A stretch of 64,000 nucleotides of DNA from Nesterenkonia sandarakina (GTDB lineage Bacteria; Actinomycetota; Actinomycetes; Actinomycetales; Micrococcaceae), in NCBI RefSeq assembly GCF_013410215.1, contig NZ_JACCFQ010000001.1, positions 2,542,001 to 2,606,000 on the forward strand, given 5' to 3'. This document shows positions 60,842 through 64,000 of this stretch, piece by piece. The translations under genes were made by a program, and so were the position numbers. Numbering within the stretch: the first letter of the stretch is position 1; the number at the start of each line of letters is the position of its first letter. The notes below the pieces were generated by a model. That model did not search any database, had not been told where the DNA came from, and saw nothing but the letters and a program-made list of their open reading frames with translations.

Positions 60842-63790
60842 TCAGGCGGAGCGCAGGTCGCCCTCATCCTCACCTTGGAGCATGCGCCGCAGGGCATGGC
60901 GGGACTCCAGCGCCAGCTTTCCGAGGGCATTGGCGACGTGATACTCCACCGTGCGCACCGAGAGCACCAGCTCCTCGGCGACATCCTTGTTGGAGAGCCC
61001 CTGACCCACCATCAGGGCGATCTCGCGTTCCCGGGTGGTCAGCGCGCTGAGCGCGAAACGGGCCTTGGAGCTGAGCCCCTCGGGCAGATCGATGATGCGC
61101 AGCCGCTCGCTGCCGGCGCTGGCGCCCGAGCCCGGCTTGCGCAGCGCCCGGAACACCTCGTCGGCCTGGTGGAAGAGGCCCTCGGCTCCGCAGCTCTGGA
61201 ACATCGAGGCGGCCCAGAGCACCCATTCTGAAGCCTCGCCCACCTTCTCCTGGAGGGACTCCATGCCGAGCAGCACACAGTGACCCAGGTCCAGTGCGAG
61301 CAGACCCCGGTAGATGCTCAGCGCCCCGCCGTCGCCGGGCACATGCGTGGACTTCAGCGACGGGATCCCTGAGACCGTGGACATGGCGGCACTGAGGTAC
61401 TCATAGGCCGCCGGGTGTTTGCCCGCGCCCAGGGCGGAGAGTCCGCGCAGGTGCCGGAGCACGTAGTCACGCTGCACCGACGCGGAGTGCTCCTCGCCGC
61501 GGATCTTGGTGATCAGGGCGGGCAGCGCCTGTGCGCGGCCGGTATGGAAGAGCGAGCGGCCCAGGAGCACCGCGGGGGTGATCGCTCGGGACCAGATGTT
61601 CAGCTCGACCTGGAGCGCGAGCACGCTGCTCACCACCCGCTCGTGGTCCTGGGCGGAGGTGGCTCCCCAGGCCTCGATGAACCCCCAGCCGGCCTTGCCC
61701 AGGCTGGTGCCGGTCATGCGGCCGATATGGGCCCGGAGATCGAAGGGCCAGTCCTGCTCCTCGCGGTGACCGCGCGCGGCGGGAACCAGGTGCGCGGCGT
61801 TGAAGGCCATCGGCGCGATGTTGTCCTCGGTGATGTCCAGCACCTCGGAGGCTGCCGACTCCGCGAAGGACTGCGCCTCACCCCACAGTCCCGCTTCGAA
61901 GAGCAGGTAGGTCATGTGGATCTGCGCCTGGGCCAGTGCCCGGCGATTGCGTCCGGGCCAGTTCTCGATGGCGGTGATCAGGTCCGCGTACGCCTCGGTG
62001 GGATGTCCCGCGGTGCGCAGCAGCGCTCCGCGGGCCACCAGCAGCAGCATCTGGGCGGATTCCGTGCCCGGGACCCGACGGAGGTCCTCCAGGAGCACCT
62101 CCACCTCGCTGGAGAACGAGTGTGGCTGTTCGGCGTCGCCGATCCCCTCGAGCAGACGCCACAGCTGCAGGCTCGCGCGCAGCCCTCGGGCCTCCGCCAG
62201 CAGCTCCTCGGGCGCCGTGATTGCCGTGTCCTGGATCGGTTCCGCCGCAGCCAGCTGCGCCTCCAGGCTCGCCAGGGCTTCGACGGTGCGCTCGGCAACC
62301 TTGAACAGGTGCCAGTAGGACCCGCGCAGCCCCGCCATGCGGGAGGCCTGCAGCACGGTGTCCGCATAGGAGAGCAGCGCCTTGGGCGAGGCGGCGGCGA
62401 GATCGAGTCCCCCTGCCAGGAAGCCCAGGGTGCCTTCGAGGTCACCTCGCATGAGGCTCTCGCGGGCCAGCACCCCGCGGCGCAGCACTGGATGGATGTC
62501 ATCGTGGGTGTGCATCCAGCTGCTGGTCGATTCGATGTCGATCCAGGTGCCGGCTCGCAGCGCAGCGAAGGCCAGCGCCTCCAGCGTGGCGCCTGAGCGT
62601 TCGACCTCGAAGGCCAGCCGCAAGAGCTCCAAGGTCTCGGCGGTCTCACCGGACCGGCTGGCCAGACTCGCGGCATCGCTCAGCCCTGTCACGATCGCCG
62701 GGCGATCCGCCACCGAAGGATCCAGCAGCGCCGCATGGGCCTGATGGCGCACCGAGGCGAGGCCCACCTCCATCCGGGCCAGACGCATGTGCAGGTCGAC
62801 CTTCTGCTCCCGGGGGAGATCCGCGACCAGGCACCGGGCGAAGATCCGATGCTGCAGGGAGAACCGCCCGGACTTCATCGACTCCTGGACCAGGCTGAAT
62901 TCCCGCAGCGCCTCAACATCGAGGGTGTCGGTCCCGAGCAGCTCGCGCAGCTCGTGCACGGCGAGTGGGTACCGGGCCAGGGCCAGCAGGCCGAGCGCAC
63001 GCCGTACGTCCTCGGGGGCCTCCTCGGCGACCTGCCGGATGAGCAGCCGCTGGGTCTTCGCAGGGCCCTGACCCTTCTCCAGATCCCGCAGCGCCGCGTC
63101 GAGGGCGGCGGCACTGACTGCCTCCTCCTGGGTCGTGAGCTTCTCGATCACGTAGTTCACGAATGCCGGCAGACCGCCGGTGCCTTCGTGAACCCGGCCG
63201 GCGACGTTGCTGCTGATCGGCAGTCCGGTCTCGCGCTGGAGCAGGGCGCGCAGCTCGGCCCGGCTGAAGGGCTCCAGCACGATGCGCTGCGCCTCTCCGG
63301 CCGTCTGGGTGTAACGAGTCAGACGCAGCAGCTCTGGGCGTGTGCTCAGGCGTCCGGTGACCAGGGAGAGCATCGGCACGTCTTCCACCTCGCGGATCGT
63401 CTGATAGATCACGTCCGCGGAGAGGGAGTCCATCCACTGCAGGTCCTCGATGACCAGCACCACGGGTTCGGTGATGCCATCGGCCTGTTCTTGGATCAGC
63501 GCGGCGAGCCCGGCCTTCTCGGTGGGGGCTCGCAGGCGCTGCTTCTTGCGCAGCAGATGGGTGGCGGCGTATCCGGGGCTCTCCTGATCTGCGGCGTCGA
63601 GGTAGACGTTGGCTCGCGACCAGCCGGTGAGCCGGGAGACGGCTTCATTGAGCAGGGCGGTCTTCCCGACGCCCGGGTGCCCCTCGATCAGTATGAATCG
63701 CGGCTCCCCGGACGCACGGACGGCAGAGGCGGCCGCGGTGATCGCGGCCAGCTCGGACTCCCGGCCCAGAAACGTGGTCAATCTCGACAT
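60842..63790 (-). CDS. large ATP-binding LuxR-family (LAL) transcriptional regulator
   Basis: A 982-residue regulator with an N-terminal AAA/STAND ATPase domain, a long helical repeat middle (about 330-880), and a C-terminal LuxR helix-turn-helix. Walker A is GHPGVGKT at 37-44, Walker B VVLVIEDLQWMD near 110-121. The HTH is LTTREREIALMVGQGLSNKDVAEELVLS followed by VRTVEYHVANALGKL (positions 905-965). This is the LAL/MalT-like architecture, in which a ligand drives ATP-dependent activation. ATG 63790 follows GGGAG by five bases. It lies on the same strand directly before the exopolysaccharide operon and is its most likely activator. Confidence 0.88.
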   Translation of the reverse strand: MSRLTTFLGRESELAAITAAASAVRASGEPRFILIEGHPGVGKTALLNEAVSRLTGWSRANVYLDAADQESPGYAATHLLRKKQRLRAPTEKAGLAALIQEQADGITEPVVLVIEDLQWMDSLSADVIYQTIREVEDVPMLSLVTGRLSTRPELLRLTRYTQTAGEAQRIVLEPFSRAELRALLQRETGLPISSNVAGRVHEGTGGLPAFVNYVIEKLTTQEEAVSAAALDAALRDLEKGQGPAKTQRLLIRQVAEEAPEDVRRALGLLALARYPLAVHELRELLGTDTLDVEALREFSLVQESMKSGRFSLQHRIFARCLVADLPREQKVDLHMRLARMEVGLASVRHQAHAALLDPSVADRPAIVTGLSDAASLASRSGETAETLELLRLAFEVERSGATLEALAFAALRAGTWIDIESTSSWMHTHDDIHPVLRRGVLARESLMRGDLEGTLGFLAGGLDLAAASPKALLSYADTVLQASRMAGLRGSYWHLFKVAERTVEALASLEAQLAAAEPIQDTAITAPEELLAEARGLRASLQLWRLLEGIGDAEQPHSFSSEVEVLLEDLRRVPGTESAQMLLLVARGALLRTAGHPTEAYADLITAIENWPGRNRRALAQAQIHMTYLLFEAGLWGEAQSFAESAASEVLDITEDNIAPMAFNAAHLVPAARGHREEQDWPFDLRAHIGRMTGTSLGKAGWGFIEAWGATSAQDHERVVSSVLALQVELNIWSRAITPAVLLGRSLFHTGRAQALPALITKIRGEEHSASVQRDYVLRHLRGLSALGAGKHPAAYEYLSAAMSTVSGIPSLKSTHVPGDGGALSIYRGLLALDLGHCVLLGMESLQEKVGEASEWVLWAASMFQSCGAEGLFHQADEVFRALRKPGSGASAGSERLRIIDLPEGLSSKARFALSALTTREREIALMVGQGLSNKDVAEELVLSVRTVEYHVANALGKLALESRHALRRMLQGEDEGDLRSA

Positions 63791-63805
63791 CAAAGCTCCC
63801 GTCAC

Positions 63806-63850
63806 AGGTGGCACCCTGTCCGCTTCAGGGTACAGACATGGATGCCACCT
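63806..63850. promoter_or_regulatory. nested inverted repeats before the LuxR-type gene
   Basis: The inner repeats ACCCTG/CAGGGT are separated by 7 nt. The outer ones, AGGTGGCA/TGCCACCT, enclose them. They lie in the presumed leader or promoter, 16 to 60 bases before the start codon, and may be an autoregulatory site or an RNA stem. Confidence 0.35.
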
Positions 63851-63903
63851 GCTTCGGCACAGCTTATGTCACGGTTCTTCCCAGGAAAACGCCTGACGGG
63901 AAG

Positions 63904-63922
63904 ATTTAGTTCAAATCTAAAT
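63904..63922. promoter_or_regulatory. AT-rich palindrome at the sufT end
   Basis: ATTTAG and CTAAAT flank a 7-nt AT-rich spacer, in the most AT-rich stretch of the window. The right arm contains the stop codon of the SufT fragment. It may be a weak terminator or a protein-binding site; nothing decides between these. Confidence 0.3.
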
Positions 63923-64000
63923 ATTGAATCCCAGGGCGCGCATCTGCTCCCGACCGTCGTCGGTGATCTTCTCCGGGCCCCACGGCGGCATCCAGACCCA
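63917..64000 (-). CDS. SufT/DUF59 Fe-S assembly factor, 3' end only
   Basis: The 27 visible residues end in WVWMPPWGPEKITDDG, REQMRALGFNI, the characteristic C-terminus of small metal-sulfur cluster assembly (DUF59/MIP18, SufT-like) proteins that close actinobacterial suf operons. The 5' part lies beyond the right edge. It suggests that the suf operon continues there on the minus strand and ends here. Confidence 0.78.
   Translation of the reverse strand, partial: WVWMPPWGPEKITDDGREQMRALGFNI

Overview
The window is about 64 kb of high-GC DNA with actinobacterial gene content: DUF3000, DUF3093, DUF3099, DUF3159, DUF3710, DUF4193, DUF5998 and SepH families, a dut/dxs/rnd neighbourhood like that of Mycobacterium, and an oleA-oleBC-oleD hydrocarbon operon with the OleB-OleC fusion known from Micrococcus luteus. 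I infer a member of the Micrococcaceae or a close relative (Micrococcus, Nesterenkonia, Kocuria or Citricoccus type); the genus cannot be fixed from sequence alone. I see no rRNA, tRNA, CRISPR array, prophage or insertion sequence.

Left part (1-15.5 kb): cysteine synthesis (cysK, cysE), nitronate monooxygenase, 6-phosphogluconate dehydrogenase, a PPK2 polyphosphate kinase, the ZapE/AFG1 ATPase, a sulfurtransferase-SufE pair, an alpha/beta hydrolase, msrB, threonine aldolase, DUF3000, an RNase D-like protein and a FadB-type multifunctional beta-oxidation protein. Next (15.5-31.4 kb): a Rieske lipoprotein, a WGR-like protein, dxs, aconitase, an RNA uracil methyltransferase, the DUF3159-DUF3710-dut-DUF3093-DUF4193 block, the septation protein SepH, a TspO-like membrane protein, a VOC protein, a phosphodiesterase-like enzyme and DUF5998.

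Middle (31.4-51.9 kb): the ole operon for head-to-head long-chain olefins; then a gene encoding an AbiEi-like N-terminus and a PD-(D/E)XK-like C-terminus, sitting alone between two related large palindromes; a GNAT/acyl-CoA-synthetase-like (PatA-type) acetyltransferase; a type IIA topoisomerase A subunit; a BlaI/M56 peptidase pair with a clear operator; two SDR genes (one FabG); DUF3099, a small Cys protein and SURF1; an unknown 382-aa protein; an ABC-F ATPase; and a lone ECF-type ATPase.

Right part (51.9-63.8 kb): a tightly overlapping minus-strand exopolysaccharide operon (Wzz/BY-kinase-like protein, polymerase, WecB/TagA transferase, GT2, flippase, TupA-like ATP-grasp, initiating sugar transferase). 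Directly upstream lies a large LuxR-family (LAL-type) regulator. The gap between regulator and operon holds a perfect palindrome, a candidate promoter and a strong leader hairpin, which together suggest dedicated control. The window ends in the 3' end of a SufT/DUF59 gene.

A window-wide pattern: thirteen genes have a TANNNT-like -10 hexamer exactly 6-7 nt before the start codon and usually no Shine-Dalgarno sequence, the signature of leaderless transcripts. I used it to choose several start codons.
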